Positions 1 through 13,949 are shown, counted from the stretch's first letter. The stretch: 64,000 nucleotides of DNA from Ampelocalamus luodianensis (GCA_036346255.1 CM070633.1:4836001-4900000); one strand, 5' to 3'. The notes: generated by a model from the letters alone, not told the origin. Numbers and translations are program-made.

Positions 1-1182
1 ACGTCGGGCGGTGTAGTCGTACTCGATTGATGCGATGCGTCGAGGCGAGTAGTCATACTACTTCCTGCGTCCTCGTCGCGCGTCCACGTACAACTCCTTT
101 CTTGCGGTTCGTCCCAACGCCACGGATGCGGCGCCTCAAAGGTATCCACACGTGCGGGAGAAGCGGCGCGCGCCGGACTACTAGATCGCGCGGCGACTAG
201 GGCGTGGGAGGGTGGCGGCGGGTTTGAGGATGTCACGAAAAACTCCACCTCAACTAGCGCCCTGCCCTCCTTTATAGGCGTCCTTATAATGGGCTTCTAC
301 GAATAGAGGCCCATTAGGACTCAATGCCCGATCTAGTCGGATCCAATCCGAATTAGGCTTCACCATAAGTGTGTGACCTATGGTTCACATATGTTTAGAC
401 ATGACGCCAGTACACATACTTGGTCAATAGTTGGTAGCGGCCTCTAGCAAGGCGTGCCAACTCCTAAACATACGTAAAGATCATATCGGACGAACCATCA
501 CAGCGTTATGTACATGCCAATCCCTTTGCCTCACGATATTTGGTCGAGCTCAAGTGACCACTCTTTCTCGATCTGTGATCCGAATCCCTTACTAGGTTAA
601 CTCTTAACCTTAAGTAGCATGGCCATGCATTTCGGATCCGATCACTCGAGGGCCAGAGATATCTCTCGGTAGAGAGGGCAAATCCCATCTCGTGACCATG
701 CCTCGCAAACATGCTTCATGATAAACCAGCTACCTTTATAACTACCCGATTCACGGAGTAGCGTTTGATAGCCCCTAAGTAGGTCGATTCACATCTCAAG
801 TACATGCGACAATCTCGTGTCTAAGGACAAGGCGTACACATTGTGTAGAGAGAACCATAAGAATAATTACTATGTCTCATGTTGGGTCGGTCCAACCCCA
901 TGTTCTAAACATGTGTCCACATTATTGGTTTGACATCTCCATGTCTATGACTGTGAAACATGGTCATCAACCGATACATGTGCTAATCCATCATTCACGT
1001 GTGTCCTCACATGAACTCCGACTAGGGACAACTTTAGAATAACCATACAAGTAAAGAGTTTCACAAACAAGTCACATACTTGTTAATCAACACAAAGGCA
1101 ATATTCAAGGAACATTTATTAAATCATGGATACAATGAAATATCATCATCAATATGATTGCCTCTAGGGCATATCTCCATGA
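1..1182 (-). repeat. 3' LTR of RIRE1-like copy 1 (truncated by window start)
   Basis: Matches 6621-7806 almost base for base apart from scattered small indels. Its inner boundary is the polypurine tract beside position 1183. The first bases on the minus strand read TCATGG instead of TGTTGG, so the terminal TG is altered in this copy. Confidence 0.88.
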
Positions 1183-1467
1183 TCTCCCACTTGCACTAGA
1201 GTCAATCTAGAAGATATCTAATACCCATAGCTCTTGTGTGCGCCTCATGCTTAGGGTGTGGGAGAGGCTTAGTCAAAGGATCAAACATTCAAATCCGTGT
1301 GTATTTTGCATATCTTTAAATCTCCTCGATTAAGGATCTCTCGAATGAGATGAAACCGCATGATATGTGTTTGTTCTTTTGGTGATTCCTCGGCTCCTTG
1401 GCTTGCGCAATGGCCCCACTGTTATCACGATAAAGATCCAGAGGGCTGCACGCACTAGGAACCACAC

Positions 1468-4400
1468 CTAGTTGATTATGAACCTCCTTATCCAAACACC
1501 TTCTTTTCTTTGCTTGGCTCGCAATGTACTAAACCTCTGTTGTAGAGTCGACACAGTCTCTGCTTGGAACTCTTCCAACTTACCGCACCACTTGTTCAAA
1601 AGGAACACAAAACCCGATTGCGATTTGTAATCATCTTTGTCGGTTTGGAAGCTTGCATCGGTGTAACCATTTACAACGAGCTCTTCCTCACCTCCGTAGA
1701 CTAGGAACACATCCTTAGTTCTTCTCAAATACTTGAGGATGTTTTTAACCGCTGTCGAGTGACTCTCACCTGGATCAGCCTGGTATCTGCTCGTAACACT
1801 TAGAGCATAGGAAACATCTGGGCGAGTACATATCATAGCATACATGATAGATCCAATGGCCGAAGCATATGGAATCTTACTCATGCGATCTCGCTCATCA
1901 GTTGTCGAAGGACACTGAGTCTTGCCAAGATTTATGCCATGAGACATGGGCAAGAACCCTTTCTTTGCCTCCTCCATGTTGAACCGTTTCAACACTTTGT
2001 CAATGTAAGTACTCGGCTTAATCCTATTAGCCTTTTGATCTATCTCTATAGATCTTAATACCCAAAATATATGCCGCTTCCCTAAGTCCTTCATTGAGAA
2101 ACTATTTTTCAAGGTGAGGTCTTAACGGACTCGAGCATAGGAATATCATTTCCAATCGTAATATGTCATCTACATATAAGATTAGAAATACGAGTGAGCT
2201 CCCACTTGTCTTCTTGTAAACACAAGATTCTTCTTCGTTTTGATGAAGTCAAACCCTTTGACTACTTCATCAAAGCGAATGTTCCAACTCGAGATGCTTG
2301 CTTCAATCCATAAATGGATTTTGAAGTTTGCATACTTTTCAAACATTGTTTGGATCAACAAAACCCTCGGGTTGTATCATATACACGTCCTCGGTTAAAT
2401 TTCCATTAAGGAAAGCCGTTTTGACATCCATCGCCATATCTCATAGTCGAAATATGCGCAATAGCTAGAATGATCGTATTGATTTAAGCATCGCTTCAAA
2501 GTGAGAAAGTCTCATCGTAGTCAACTCCTTGAACTTGCGAAAACCTTTGCGACAAGTCGAGCTTTATGGATATGAACATTTCCATCCATATCAATCTTTC
2601 TTTATAGATCCATTTGCACTCTATGGTTTTAACACCATCAGGCGGGTCAACCAAATTCCAAACTTGATTGTCTCCCATGGATGCTATCTCGGATCTCATG
2701 GCACTATGCCATTTCTCGTAGTGCTGGTCCATCATTGCTTCGCATAGGTCGTAGGCTCATCATTGTCTAACAATAACATATCTCGCGCATTGCGAGCCTT
2801 CCGACCTTCGTGGTGGTGGTGCTTCCTTTGCCATAGGTTCCTCAACGTTACGCCACATGGGCCATTCGTCGAGTCTTCCCCATTGGTTCATCTTGAACTT
2901 CTTCAAGCTGCACGTTCTTCCACTTGTCTCCCCGTTGAGAAACTCTTTCTCTAGAAAACACCACTTGAGCGACAAACACTTTGCCCTCTAGTCGGTTGTA
3001 GAAGTAATATCAAAGGTTTCCTTCGGATATCCCACGAAAATGCATTTATCAGACTTGGGTGTGAGTTTGTCCGATCAGAGTCGCTTGACAAACGCCTCAC
3101 ATCCCCAAATCTTTAGAAAAGACAAGCGTGACTCTTCCTAGTCCATATCTCATATGGTGTCTTAACTACGGATTTAGACGGTACCCTATTAAGTGTGAAA
3201 GCTGCGTTTCTAGATCGTAACCCCAAAAGGATAATGGTAAATCGGTGGCTCATCATCGATCGAACCATGTCCAACAAGGTCCGACACGCGCTCGGATACC
3301 CGTTTCTTTGAGGCGTTAGGGCGGTGTTAGTCAGTGGAACAATTCCGCAACTCTTGGATGATTGCTAAATTCATGACTCAAATACTCGCCACCACGATCG
3401 GATCGCGAGCCTTAATTTTCTTGTACGTTGATTTTCAACCTCATTACGGAACTCTTTGAACTTTTCAAAAGTTTGGACTTATGCTTCATTAAGTAGACAT
3501 AGCCATATCTACTAAAATCATCGATGAAAGTTATGAAGTAATGAAATCCACCTCTAGCGATCGTGCTCATTGGTCCACATACATCGTATGTATGATTTCC
3601 AACAAGTCCGACGCCTCTCAAAAGAACCTTTGAAAGGTGATTTGGTCATCTTACCAAGCAAACAAGCTTCACATGTCTCGTATGATTCAAAATCAAACGA
3701 AGTTAGAAGACCATCGACATGGAGCTTCTTCATGCGCTTTTCACTTATGTGACCCAAACGACAATGCCAAACATAGGTGGGATTCAAATCATTAGGTCGA
3801 AGTCTTTTAGCATTTATGTTAAAGATAGGCGCATCATCAAGATTTAAAATAAATAACCCATTCACAATGGGCTAAAAAGCCATAAACATTCCATTTTAGA
3901 GATCAAACAACCATTGTCTTTACTTGCAAATGAATAACCATCTCTCATCAAACATGAGGGGATAAAATGTTTCGACTCATACTAGGAACATAATAACAAT
4001 TATTCAATTCCATAATAAATCTTGAAGGAAGCTGAAGTTGCATGGTGCCGACGGTCAACGCAACAACCCTTGCTTTATTCCGACGCTAAAATCAACTTCA
4101 CCTCTTGCGACTCCTCTACTTCTTATTAGCCCCTCGATCGAGTTGCAAATGTGAGCAATCGATCCAGTATCAAATACCCAAGAGTTAATAGGAGAATCTG
4201 CGAGAAAAATGTCTAAAACATTTATGACAAGTGTACCATGGGTGGAAGTCTTACTTCAAACCTTCTTCTTGCATTCATCGGAATCCATGTACTTCTTGCG
4301 TTTCTCTTCCGGTGGCGATTTCTTTACAATAGAAGCATACTGTCTCACTCCGGATCCAAAGATTAGGCTTAGGCGTTGGCTTGAGATCATATCCTTAACC

Positions 4401-5091
4401 TTGCCCTTATTCTTTGGCCATGGCTTACCCTTTTTCTTGAAGCTAGACTTGTTCTCACAGCCATCACATGGCTAGGCCACGCACACTTCTTAATGTCACT
4501 CTCTGCTTTGTTTTGAGCATCCCACAAAGCTCATTAAGGCCCTTATCCGCCCCATGCATATGGTAGTTCAAATGAAATGCCCATAGCTAGGTGGAAGAGA
4601 CGCTAAATGAAATCGATTGCCAACTCTTGGCCAATTGGAAAACCAAGTTTATCCAAAGTCTGACTGTAACCAACCATTTTGATCACATGTGGGCCTACGG
4701 GTGCACCTTCTGTTAACTTGCATTCGGAAAAGCCTTAGAGACATTGAACCGCTCATCTGGCACGTGTGCGGAACATGTCCTAAGCGCTATGATCATATCA
4801 TACGCTTCCGATCCTCAAAGCGCTTTTGAAGGTCGGGTTCCATGCATGCAAGCATAAGACAGCTAATCTCAAGAGAGTCATCACATGCTTTCTTGTAGGC
4901 ATTTTTAACAGCAGCAGACGCATTGTTAGCAGGTTCTTCTGGGATTGGGGTGTCCAGAACGTTTTCCTTTTTATCGCCTACGAGAACAATTCTCAGATTA
5001 CTGGACCAATCGAATAGTTTGTTCCATTTAATTTCTCTTTCTCAAGAATCGATCGCAAAGCAAAAGGGTGTGCGTGGTTGCTAGATGCCAT
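1468..5091 (-). pseudogene. copia gag-pol remnant of RIRE1-like copy 1
   Basis: Gag starts with ATG at 5091 (MASSNHAHPF), the same start as in copy 2. Open pieces follow in copia order: gag at about 4200-5091, GAG-pre-integrase and integrase at 3412-3865 (HCRLGH, FIDDFSRYGYVY), the start of reverse transcriptase at 2496-2735 (CKWIYK, GVDYDETFS) and the RT end plus RNase H at 1468-2112 (YIDKVLKRFNM, RPDVSYAL, GYTDASFQTDKDDYKSQSG). Frames switch many times through 1-2 base losses. By comparison with copy 2 many of the lesions fall at CAG or CTG sites, so part of the decay may be a sequence-quality effect. It would have encoded capsid, protease, integrase and reverse transcriptase for the element's own copying in the cytoplasm. 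Confidence 0.82.
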
Positions 5092-6508
5092 TGATCTACA
5101 ATAGGAAATGCAAAATACTAAGACAAATAAAACCATGATAGAGTAAATCTGTATTAAACAAATTTAATAGAATGTACTCCCACTAAAATCAACATCCTCT
5201 GTTGATTCTTAGCGATTCAAGATCCGCAATTAACGAGTCTACTAGTGAGCTTTTGCATCACCACTAGGAGACAAGGTAATTCGGTAAGCAACACCTTGCT
5301 AATCATATCTCTATATGACTCTTGTTGTTGGGTGACATCTCTATGCCCCGGCGCCCAACCTTTATGCCCCAAGGCCCATAACCTTTATGATAACCTTGTT
5401 AAGTTCACCGATCCTTATGCATGTAAGTATCCGATACAAAACCCATCTAGTCAAGGAAAGTTGATGGTGCCCTAATTTTATAGACCCACCATCAATTTAC
5501 AAGACATGGGATGGTGCAAAGTTTAATTGGGAGGGCATATGTTTAACTTAACATTTTGTGAGGATCGCTATACTTCTACCATTCAAACATGCATAGGAGT
5601 AAAACAATAGGAATAGCATTCACACAGTTGTGACTCAAGTATGGCCCATTTTCTCATGGTGATCTCCATCGCCATAGAATCATCCACCATGATGATCTCC
5701 ATCTCCATGGTTCATGTGTGCCATCCTCTAAGTGATGTGTCCTCCGAGTACTACTATAAGCTATTACTCATAATGACTAGTAATAAAATACATGAATACT
5801 AGGAATCATCACAAGTCGGCACATGGCCGTTAATACAATACTTTGACAACACAATGGCTCCACCGTGTTGCCGCACCACGACACGAGTCATGCAAATATT
5901 ACAAACATGCATCACATACACATTAGGCCATCGGTCACATACATCCCGCAAAAACAAGTTATGCATAGAATCGCAATCTCTCCGGATAAGAGGGTCGAGG
6001 GGTTTCCCATCGGGTCGAAGGCGGCGCCCCTGCAATCGGACCTTCGAAAAAAAGCAGATCAATCTATGCAATTTTACATAGGATTTTGATCGGCAAATCA
6101 TATTTACCACAAATCGACTCATCGTTCGATTCGACCAATTTGTCGCGATCTTCGCATGCCGCAACCGGTTTACGTGTCACCTTGTCTACCCGATGGCGAA
6201 TCCGACCGGTAGGGGTATGTTGTTTCACGACCTTAGCAGCATGATCACGATACATCGATTATTAATCTAGGTTCGATTCGATCAATCATATTGATCTTCG
6301 CATTCATGGCGGTTTTACGTGTCACCGTCTACCGATGGCGAATCCGACCGGTAGGGGTATGTTGTTTCACGACCTTAGCGGCATGATCACGAAACCGATC
6401 AATCCATTACGTAACTATACAATCGATCACATCGATCATACCGATTACATATCGCCATATGCAAATCACCCGAACCTATAACATGACAAAGAACCGCTCG
6501 ATACCACC
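5092..6508 (-). other. untranslated leader of RIRE1-like copy 1 with primer binding site
   Basis: About 1.4 kb between the 5' LTR and the gag ATG, without a usable reading frame, as is usual for BARE-1/RIRE1 elements. It holds a near-duplicate block (6180-6260 and 6325-6400, sharing the stretch around GATGGCGAATCCGACCGG). The primer binding site next to the LTR (plus 6498-6508) reads TGGTATCGAG on the minus strand, one A short of the TGGTATCAGAG expected for initiator tRNA-Met. Confidence 0.75.
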
Positions 6509-7806
6509 GTAGGGAAGCAGTAGGCTACACTAGCGCAAATTAAAAATTCTACCCGTAAACCAAGATCACTGCGATTATAGATCACGGTCTTACCACTAGA
6601 CGCGCAGTGCGGAGTTGATGCAGACGCGTCGGGCGGTGTAGTCGTACTCGATTGATGCGATGCGTCGAGGCAGTAGTCGTACTACTTCCTCGTCCTCGTC
6701 GCGGCCCCACGTACAACTCCTTTCTTGCGGTTCGTCCCAACGCCACGCATGCGGCGCCCAAAGGTATCCACACGTGCGGAGAAGCGACGCACGCCGGACT
6801 ACTAGATCGCGCGAACGACTAGGCGTGGGAGGGTGGCGGCGTGGTTTGAGGATGTCACGAAAAACTCCACCCTCAACGTGCGCCTGCCCTCCTTTTATAG
6901 ACGTCCTTATAATGGGCTTCTACGAATAGAGGCCCATTAGGACTCAATGCTGATCTAATTCGGATCCAATCCGATTAGGCTTCACCCATAAGTGTGTGAC
7001 CTATGGTTCACATATGTTTAGACATGACGCGAGTACACATACTTGGTCAATAGTTGGTAGCGACCTCTAGCAAGACGTGCCAACTCCTAAACATACGTAA
7101 AGATCATATCGGACGAACCATCACAACGTTATGTACATGCCAATCCCTTTGCCTCACAATATTCGGTCGAGCTCCAAGTCGACCACTCTTTCTCGATCCC
7201 GTGATCCGAATCCCTTACTAGGTTAACTCTTAACCTTAAGTAGCATGGCCATGCATTTCGGATCCGATCACTCGAGGGCAGATATATCTCGGTGAGAGGG
7301 CAAATCCCATCTCGATCGACCATGCCTCGCAGCATGCTTCATGATAAACCCAAAGCTACCTTTATAACTACCCGATTCACTGAGTAGCGTTTGATAGCCC
7401 TAAGTAGGTCGATTCACATCTCAAGTACATGCGACAATCTCGTGTCTAAGGACAAGGCGTATACATTGTGTAGAGAGAACCATAAGAATAATTACTATGT
7501 CTCATGTTGGGTGGTCCAACCCCATGTTCTAAACATGTGTCCACATTATTGGTTTGACATCTCCATGTCTATGACACGTGAAACATGGTCATCAACCGAT
7601 ACATGTGCTAATCCATCATTCACGTGTGTCTCACATGAACTCCGACTAGGGACAACTTTAGAATAACCATACAAGTAAAGAGTTTCACAAACAAGTCACA
7701 TACTTGTTAATCAACACAAAGGCAATATTCAAGGAACATTTATTAAATCATGGATACAATAAAATATCATCATCAATATGATTGCCTCTAGGGCATATCT
7801 CCAACA
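6509..7806 (-). repeat. 5' LTR of RIRE1-like copy 1
   Basis: A 1.3-kb LTR ending (plus strand) in CTCCAACA at 7806 and bounded inside by the primer binding site at 6508. Its match to 1-1182 and to both LTRs of copy 2 defines the family. A TATA-like TATAAAAGG motif (minus, near 6891-6899) is the probable promoter of the element. Confidence 0.88.
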
Positions 7807-9589
7807 ATGAGCTCAACTATCCCACCCATGATTTAGAACTTGCTGCTGTGGTTCATGCACTCAAGATTTGGCGGCATTATCTGATCGGTAACCACTGTGA
7901 GGTGTATTCCGATCACAAGAGCTTTAAATACTTGTTCACCCAACAGATCTGAACCTCGTGCAGAGGAGATGGTTGGAATTGATCAAAGATTATGACATGG
8001 GTATTCGGTATCATCTGGCAAGGCCAATGTGGTTCTTGATGCACTTAGCGAAAGGTGTATTGCAATACTTTGATGCTCCAAGAGCAACGACCGCACTTCT
8101 TGCAGAATTTCAGCGTCTCAACTTGGGTTTGGTTGAGCAAGGTTCCTTCTTTGCCTTGGTTGTGCAACCAACCCTAGTAGACCAAATCAAGTCGTGCGAC
8201 AATCGGATGATGGTGTGGGTAAAATCAGCGTAACATCAAGAATGGATCAGCCAAGTGTTTCACAGAAGATGAGCACGGTGTTGTATGGTTTGGGCAGCGT
8301 CTCGTGGTTCCAAAGGTTCCGGAATTGCGGGATTTGATTCTCCATGAGGCCCATGATTCGCCCTTGTCCATCCATCCTAGGGCCACCAAAATGTATCAAG
8401 ATCTGCGTCAGAGATTCTGGTGGACTCGCATGAAGCGCGAGATTGCCAGGTTCGTTGCCAAATGCGACGTATGTTGTCGTGTCAAGGCCGAGCATCAGCG
8501 TCCAACGGGTCTTCTTCAGCCCTTACCTATACCAGAGTGGAAATGGGATTCTGTGGGCATGGACTTCATCACTGGTCTGCCCCATACTTCTTCAGGGAAG
8601 GATGCTATCTGGGTTGTTATCGATCGATTGACGAAGGTAGCGCACTTCCGCCCGTACCACTCTCGGTGTCGATCGATTGGCGATCTCTATATCTCCCGCA
8701 TTGTGAGCTTGCATGGTGTGCCACGAACGATTGTGTCAGATCGTGGCTCTCTTTTCACTTCTCGGCTTTGGCACAGTTTGCAGGAGGCCATGGGGACCCG
8801 TCTTTCTTTCAGCTCAGCCTATCATCCTCAGACAGATGGTCAGATGGAGCGAGTCAACCAAGTTCTTGAAAATATGCTCCGTGCTTATGTTCTTTCCTAT
8901 GGGAAGAATTGGGAGAAGTGCCTACCGCTTGCCGAGTTTTCCTACAACAACAGCTTCCAGGCTAGTCTCGGTATGGCACCGTTTGAGGCCTTGTATGGGA
9001 GGCGATGCGAACCCCATTGAACTGGTGGCGGGAAAGACGGTTCTTTGGTCCAGATTCAATCAATGAGGCGGAAAGTCAAGTGCAGTTGATTCGCGAGCAC
9101 TTGCGCGTAGCTCAGTCCAGGCAGAAGAGCTATACAGATCGGCGTCGCCGTGAGCTGAGTTTTCAGCCCAATGACTTTGTGTATCTCAAAGTCTCACCTC
9201 TGAAGGGACATCGTCGTTTCGGTGTCAAGGGCAAACTGGCTCCTCGATATGTCGGGTCGTATCGCATCATCAAGAAAGTGGGAGCTGTTGCATACAAGTT
9301 AGAATTGCCAGCTACGCTCGAGGGAGTGCATGATGTTTTCCATGTATCGCAATTGAAGAAGTGCCTCTGTGTTCCAGTTGAGGAAACACCTCTGGAAAAT
9401 ATCGATGTGCAAGAAGATCTGTCTTATCGTGAGCGCCCCGTTCGTATCCTCGAAGAAGCTGAACGCAGGACAAGGAACCGTGCGATCAAGTTCCTGAAGG
9501 TTCAGTGGTCGAATCACTCCGAGGATGAAGCCACTTGGGAGCGGGAAGATCGTCTCCGTGCAGACTACCCGTCCTTCTTTTCCCAGTGA
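7807..9589 (+). pseudogene. Ty3-gypsy pol remnant: RNase H, integrase, chromodomain (Tekay/Del-like chromovirus)
   Basis: The sequence after the RIRE1 insertion starts inside RNase H (NYPTHDLELAAVVHALKIW, then VYSDHKS). Integrase follows at 8304-9020, with a zinc-binding H-H-C-C pattern (HDSPLSIH, CDVC) and the catalytic D-D-E (VGMDFITG, IVSDRGS, QMERVNQVLE). At about 9010 a single-base lesion shifts the frame, and 9005-9589 gives the integrase C-terminus (GVKGKLAPRYVG, HDVFHVSQLKKC) and a chromodomain (RNRAIKFLKVQWSNHSEDEATWE split over its end). Frames are also broken at about 7950 and 8230. The chromodomain points to the chromovirus branch. The 5' half of the element is beyond the left edge of the window. 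Confidence 0.88.
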
Positions 9590-9631
9590 TCAGAATCTCG
9601 GGGCGAGATTCTTGTAAGGGGGGGGGAGATT

Positions 9632-12600
9632 TGTAACAGCCCTAAGTTAGGGTTTGTGTTTCAAATGTAAAATTATGAGGAGAAATAAAAACTTTTGATG
9701 TCTCAGGAAGTCATTTGGATGTTTTCCAAATTTTCCCTAAACAATTTCCAATTCTAAGATTTAATTCTTGTGAATGGAAATTGTTGTCAACCAATTCTTA
9801 GCCTTAAAACTTGTGAACATCCTCTGGAAAAAATTTCCTATCATCTTGATCATCCTTTCTACCTCTCTGAAAAATCTCACAATTTTTGGATTTTGTTTGC
9901 TATTTCAAATAGCCAAGTCAAACCAGTTTAGAAATCTGGTCAAACCTCTGGACAGCAGCTTGTGAATTTTCTTGGGAGAAATCTAGTGCATCCAAATTCC
10001 TGGAAAAATTACACAAGGTTGTCCTCTGTCCCAGTAAGCTCCCATAAAAATTTCAGAATTTTTGGAGCTCGGGAGCTACCTCTAAAAATTCCCCAAACCT
10101 TCCCTGCCTTTTAGTTCAAATCTGAAATCACTGTTCCTCGGGCTCAAACCCCACTTGAGTTCAAGTCCGACCGTGTCACTCGGCTTGATCGCACCGCCTA
10201 ACAGCACCGCCTGAGTCCAATCGCTCTCAGCCGTCCGATGTGGATCGCACGGTCCACACTGCTCATCTCGTCGACCTGTCCGAATGCATACACAGATCTC
10301 GACCGTCCGTTTTAGATCCAACGGTCAGTATTCTCTTGATCGAGTCAGACCAACTGTTCACGCGCGACTTGACTCGCTCGCGCGCTTTGCTTGTTGTCGT
10401 CGACGGGCGGGCCTACTTGTCAGGTCGTCACCTACCTCGCGCCTGTGAGCCGAGTGCCGACGGCAGCGTGCATGCGCGCCACCTCGCCTCGCCGTCCATT
10501 CTCGGTTTTCTCGCGCGCTTCACCTCGGCCGCATCGTCATTGTCGGCCCATACACAGTAAGGCATTAATCGCCCGTCATCTACCTCACCAACTCGCCGCC
10601 TCTGGTCCTGAGCGCATCGGCGTTGAGGGCTCCTCCTCTCGGGTTTCTCCGTCCTTTTTCCTACTTAAGGGTACCCAAAGCTTCCTCTTCCTCTCTTTGA
10701 CATCACAAAGCCATTCACTACCTTCCTTGTTCGCTCTGAGCTCAAACCAAGGGAGTGCGCGTTCTCTGGTTCACGGCCGTGCCGCCGCCGCCGTGTCAGC
10801 ACCACAACCAGTGAAGCTCACCTTCTTCTTTGCGCGTCAGCCTGTGTTCCAGCTCGTCAGGATTGTTTCCCCTCAACTAATTCTGAGTTTCACTCGCAGG
10901 GGGCCGTTGAATTTAGGTGTCCCTCTTCTTCGGCCGAAAGTTGGATCTTCGTCCTCATCTCCGGTGAGTTGGTTCCTAGAGTAATTGCTCGCGCTAGCAC
11001 CATCTAGTGCACTCACCCGAGCTATCTACATCTTTATCTCCTCTGTCTTTGCTCAGGTTGCTCCCTCCTCGGTGACCCTTGATCGCCGCGCGAGTTCTCG
11101 TCGCGGGCCATCTCGGCGACCACCTTAGCTCGCGTCATCGGTGAGTTCTGGTAACCCGATGCTCATGCGCGCTAGTTTCACCTTCTTATTCTCTGCGCGA
11201 TCGCCCTTGTCACCTCCTCGGCCGGCGCGCTGTGTTGTCGCGCCCGCCAGTGCTTCTCGGCCGGCCGTGACCACCTCGGTGGTCCTCCGGCAACCCATTT
11301 TGGCGATCACACCGCGCGCCGCCCTCCTTCGGCGGCAACTCGAGTCAGCGCGGCCGAGTCTCTCTCTTCTTGGCTAAGTCTTCCTCTGCTTCACTGACAG
11401 TGGGGCCCACTTCTCTTAAGCCTTGTAGTTAGCTGCTAATCAATCTTAGGATTGTTCATTAGTTCACTCTCTTGCATGATCAAATTTGGAAGTGAGGTTT
11501 GGAAGAAAGATTAGTCTCAAGTTTCCCCTGTAGTTGTTCCTGTTGTCGTTTTTCTCTGTTGTCGATGGCGAAATTGGTTTCATGCTTATGCTATTCAAAT
11601 CTTGTTAGTGTTTGATGACTTTCCTAGTAGTAGTGGTTAGTTTGAAGTCAGTTAGTTAGTGTCATTAAGTTTCAAAGCTCTTGTTGGCTGAATGATCAAA
11701 GAGGTGGTTAGATGATCTAGTTGTATGTTTCTGTACTTGTGTTTCCTGCTTTTACAAGGGTAGTAAGGCCTTGTAGTAGTAGCATACTGAAATTGTTAAC
11801 TTTACTATTGTGGGTGTGATGCTTAGGTGTGTTAGTAGCTGAATTTTATTAAAGCCCAACCTTAATTAGAAAATTGTTGGCATCTAATAGTTGGCTAATT
11901 AACTAGTTAGTGTTTCAATAGCTCCTTGTAGGTTTAAGTGATCTTATCACTAATGATGGTTGTTTAGAGTAACTAGTTGTTTAGATGTGTTATTTTGATG
12001 CTTAGTGTATAGATGTGCACACAATCACCATCAAAGTCTGTCGGAAGATTAAAACACATAAGAGGATTGATTTTGTGATTAGCTTGGTAAGTAAGTGAGT
12101 TTGGGTAGATCTATCACATGAAAGCTTGTCTAATTTAATTCATTCTCCGTAGCAGTTAAATTGTTGCTCCTTTTGTATTGATCTAGCTTCTGTGTTATAG
12201 ATTTGTGGTTGTATTTGAGAATTTTGAGTTTTGTCGGTGTTATTGGTTCTTATTTGTTGCTTTTGCTCGATCGATAGATTGCGACGGGTCTGGTTTTATC
12301 GAGAGCGATCCTCTGCAACAGGTTGAGCATCCTGAGCCACAGCAGCTAGGCAAGCACTTTGATCATGTTTATCCTAGTATTTTAAAGCCTAATATTTTGT
12401 TTCAGCTGTATGTATGCATTGCTTAATTTGTGTAAATTGATCAGTTAAATCTGTAGCTGCATATCCTGTAGGTGAAATTTTGATCTCTACTACCTGAGCC
12501 TAGGATATTTGCTGTGATTAGGGTTCGTTGGATGAATCCTTATCACTTAGTAGATTACAAGTTCAGTTGCTTAGCCATGCTTAGTTTCCGGTAGACTTGG

Positions 12601-13949
12601 GCGATCATCGACTTAGTCGATGATCTTGATCACATAAAATTATTACTGTTCTTATGATCCATCTTGTGCTATGTTAATTGCAAAACTAAAACTGAAAACC
12701 AAAAATGATTTAGACGCGGGCACAATGGTAAGGTGGGTGTGATCTGTTGGGTGTGACTGGAAAGGTGCCCGGGTCAATTAAGGACCGAACATCTTGTGAG
12801 TGAATTTTTATCCAGGCATTTCGGCGTGCTAACCACACTAGAGTATATGGGACCTCTCTTGACCTAGTACTTTGGCGTGTATTGGCTCCGGGTCGCAGGA
12901 GGTCGCGGGAGGATGGTGTTGGGAGCATGGTAGTTGTCCAAAAGCTTTATCTGAGTGGGTAGTTGTCTTTTGGCTTTACCATGTAAGCGTATGGATTTCT
13001 ATCCATACGAGCGGCTCGTAGTTAATACACTATATTGGAAAAAGTCTCGTAGGACTTAGTGTGCAAACATACCTTCAAAGTGTGCTTTGGCTTAAAGGCG
13101 ATGCGAAGTGTGGGTGCAGATGGTACACCCCTGCAGGGTTAAAACTATTCGAATAGCCTCGTCCTAGGTGATGGACACGCTTGGGTAAGCTTTTCAAGAG
13201 TTAGACTACAACCTTTCAATTAAAAATTTGACGGGTGGTACGAATCTGGGATTCGTGCTATTGTTGTGGTGACTATTGGGATAGTCACTTCTAGGTTGGT
13301 TATCTTTACTCTTTTGCTATTATTATCCTTACTGTTATTTCAATTAAAAATGAATTACAAACTTGCCTTCAAACTGTATTACATTATTGCAAATAAATTT
13401 GGCTTTGTGCAAATGAAACATATGACCTCCACCAAATAAGTCTGCATGTAGCATATGAACAGGTCTGCTAGTTCACATGTCAGTCTTGCGAGTACAAAGA
13501 CAATCTTTGTACTCAGTTGCTTTGCTTAATATTTTTGTTGCAGAGGAAGAAGGTGAGCCCCAAGGGCCTCACTTCTGTGAGTTCTCTTGCCGCCGTGTCT
13601 GACGACTAGGCTTGGCGGTCGGTCGGATGCCTTGTGGGTTGAAGGCACGATTGGCTTTGTTTATAGCCATCTTATGGCACTTTTGCTTCCGCTGTCGTTC
13701 TTCTGTTATTTGTGTATCTTTTGGCCGGTCGACCCTGGTCTGTAATATTCTTCTGTTGTTACTTTATGCTTAGTAGTGTAATGTTTGGACTCTATGTTTG
13801 GAATGGAGTTGATGCATAATTTTGTGGTGAGGTATGTATACTGCTTTCTGGGAAGTATACATATCTCGAGGCTCGGTTTATTCGATTTGTGATGCTAGGG
13901 CCAGGTGGTTGGCTAAGCATTACAAGCCGAATGAATTGGGGTCCTCACA
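9632..13949 (+). repeat. long 3' LTR of the gypsy element
   Basis: It starts directly after a G-rich polypurine tract (9617-9630) with TGTAACAGCC and ends with GTCCTCACA at 13949, about 4.3 kb. Very long LTRs are known for Tekay/Del-type grass chromoviruses. The start is secure; the end is judged from the CA terminus and the change to unrelated retrotransposon sequence at 13950, since no second LTR lies in the window to compare. Open frames at 10240-11377 in its GC-rich part show no recognisable domain and are not called as genes. Confidence 0.65.

Larger units (their letters stand above)
1..7806 (-). mobile_element. RIRE1/BARE-1-like Ty1-copia retrotransposon, copy 1 (left end cut by window)
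   Basis: A full-length copia element read on the minus strand: 5' LTR at 6509-7806, primer binding site, long leader, gag-pol, polypurine tract (GTGGGAGA, minus, 1183-1190) and a 3' LTR whose last ~112 bases lie outside the window. The same family occurs on the plus strand at 41433-49376 and the two can be aligned end to end. The LTR starts TGTTGGAGATATGCC, the start typical of the BARE-1/RIRE1 group; the family name is from memory of that start, not a search. It sits inside the RNase H region of a gypsy element that continues at 7807. Its coding region is broken at many places, often at CAG/CTG positions (see findings). Confidence 0.88.

Noticed and set aside
1468..5091. Natural decay as the sole reason for the many frame breaks
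   Set aside because: The breaks cluster at CAG/CTG and differ between copies; a sequence-quality effect explains them better, although some true decay is possible.
10240..11377. Protein genes in a GC-rich region
   Set aside because: They lie within the long gypsy LTR, have no domains and compete with frames on the other strand.
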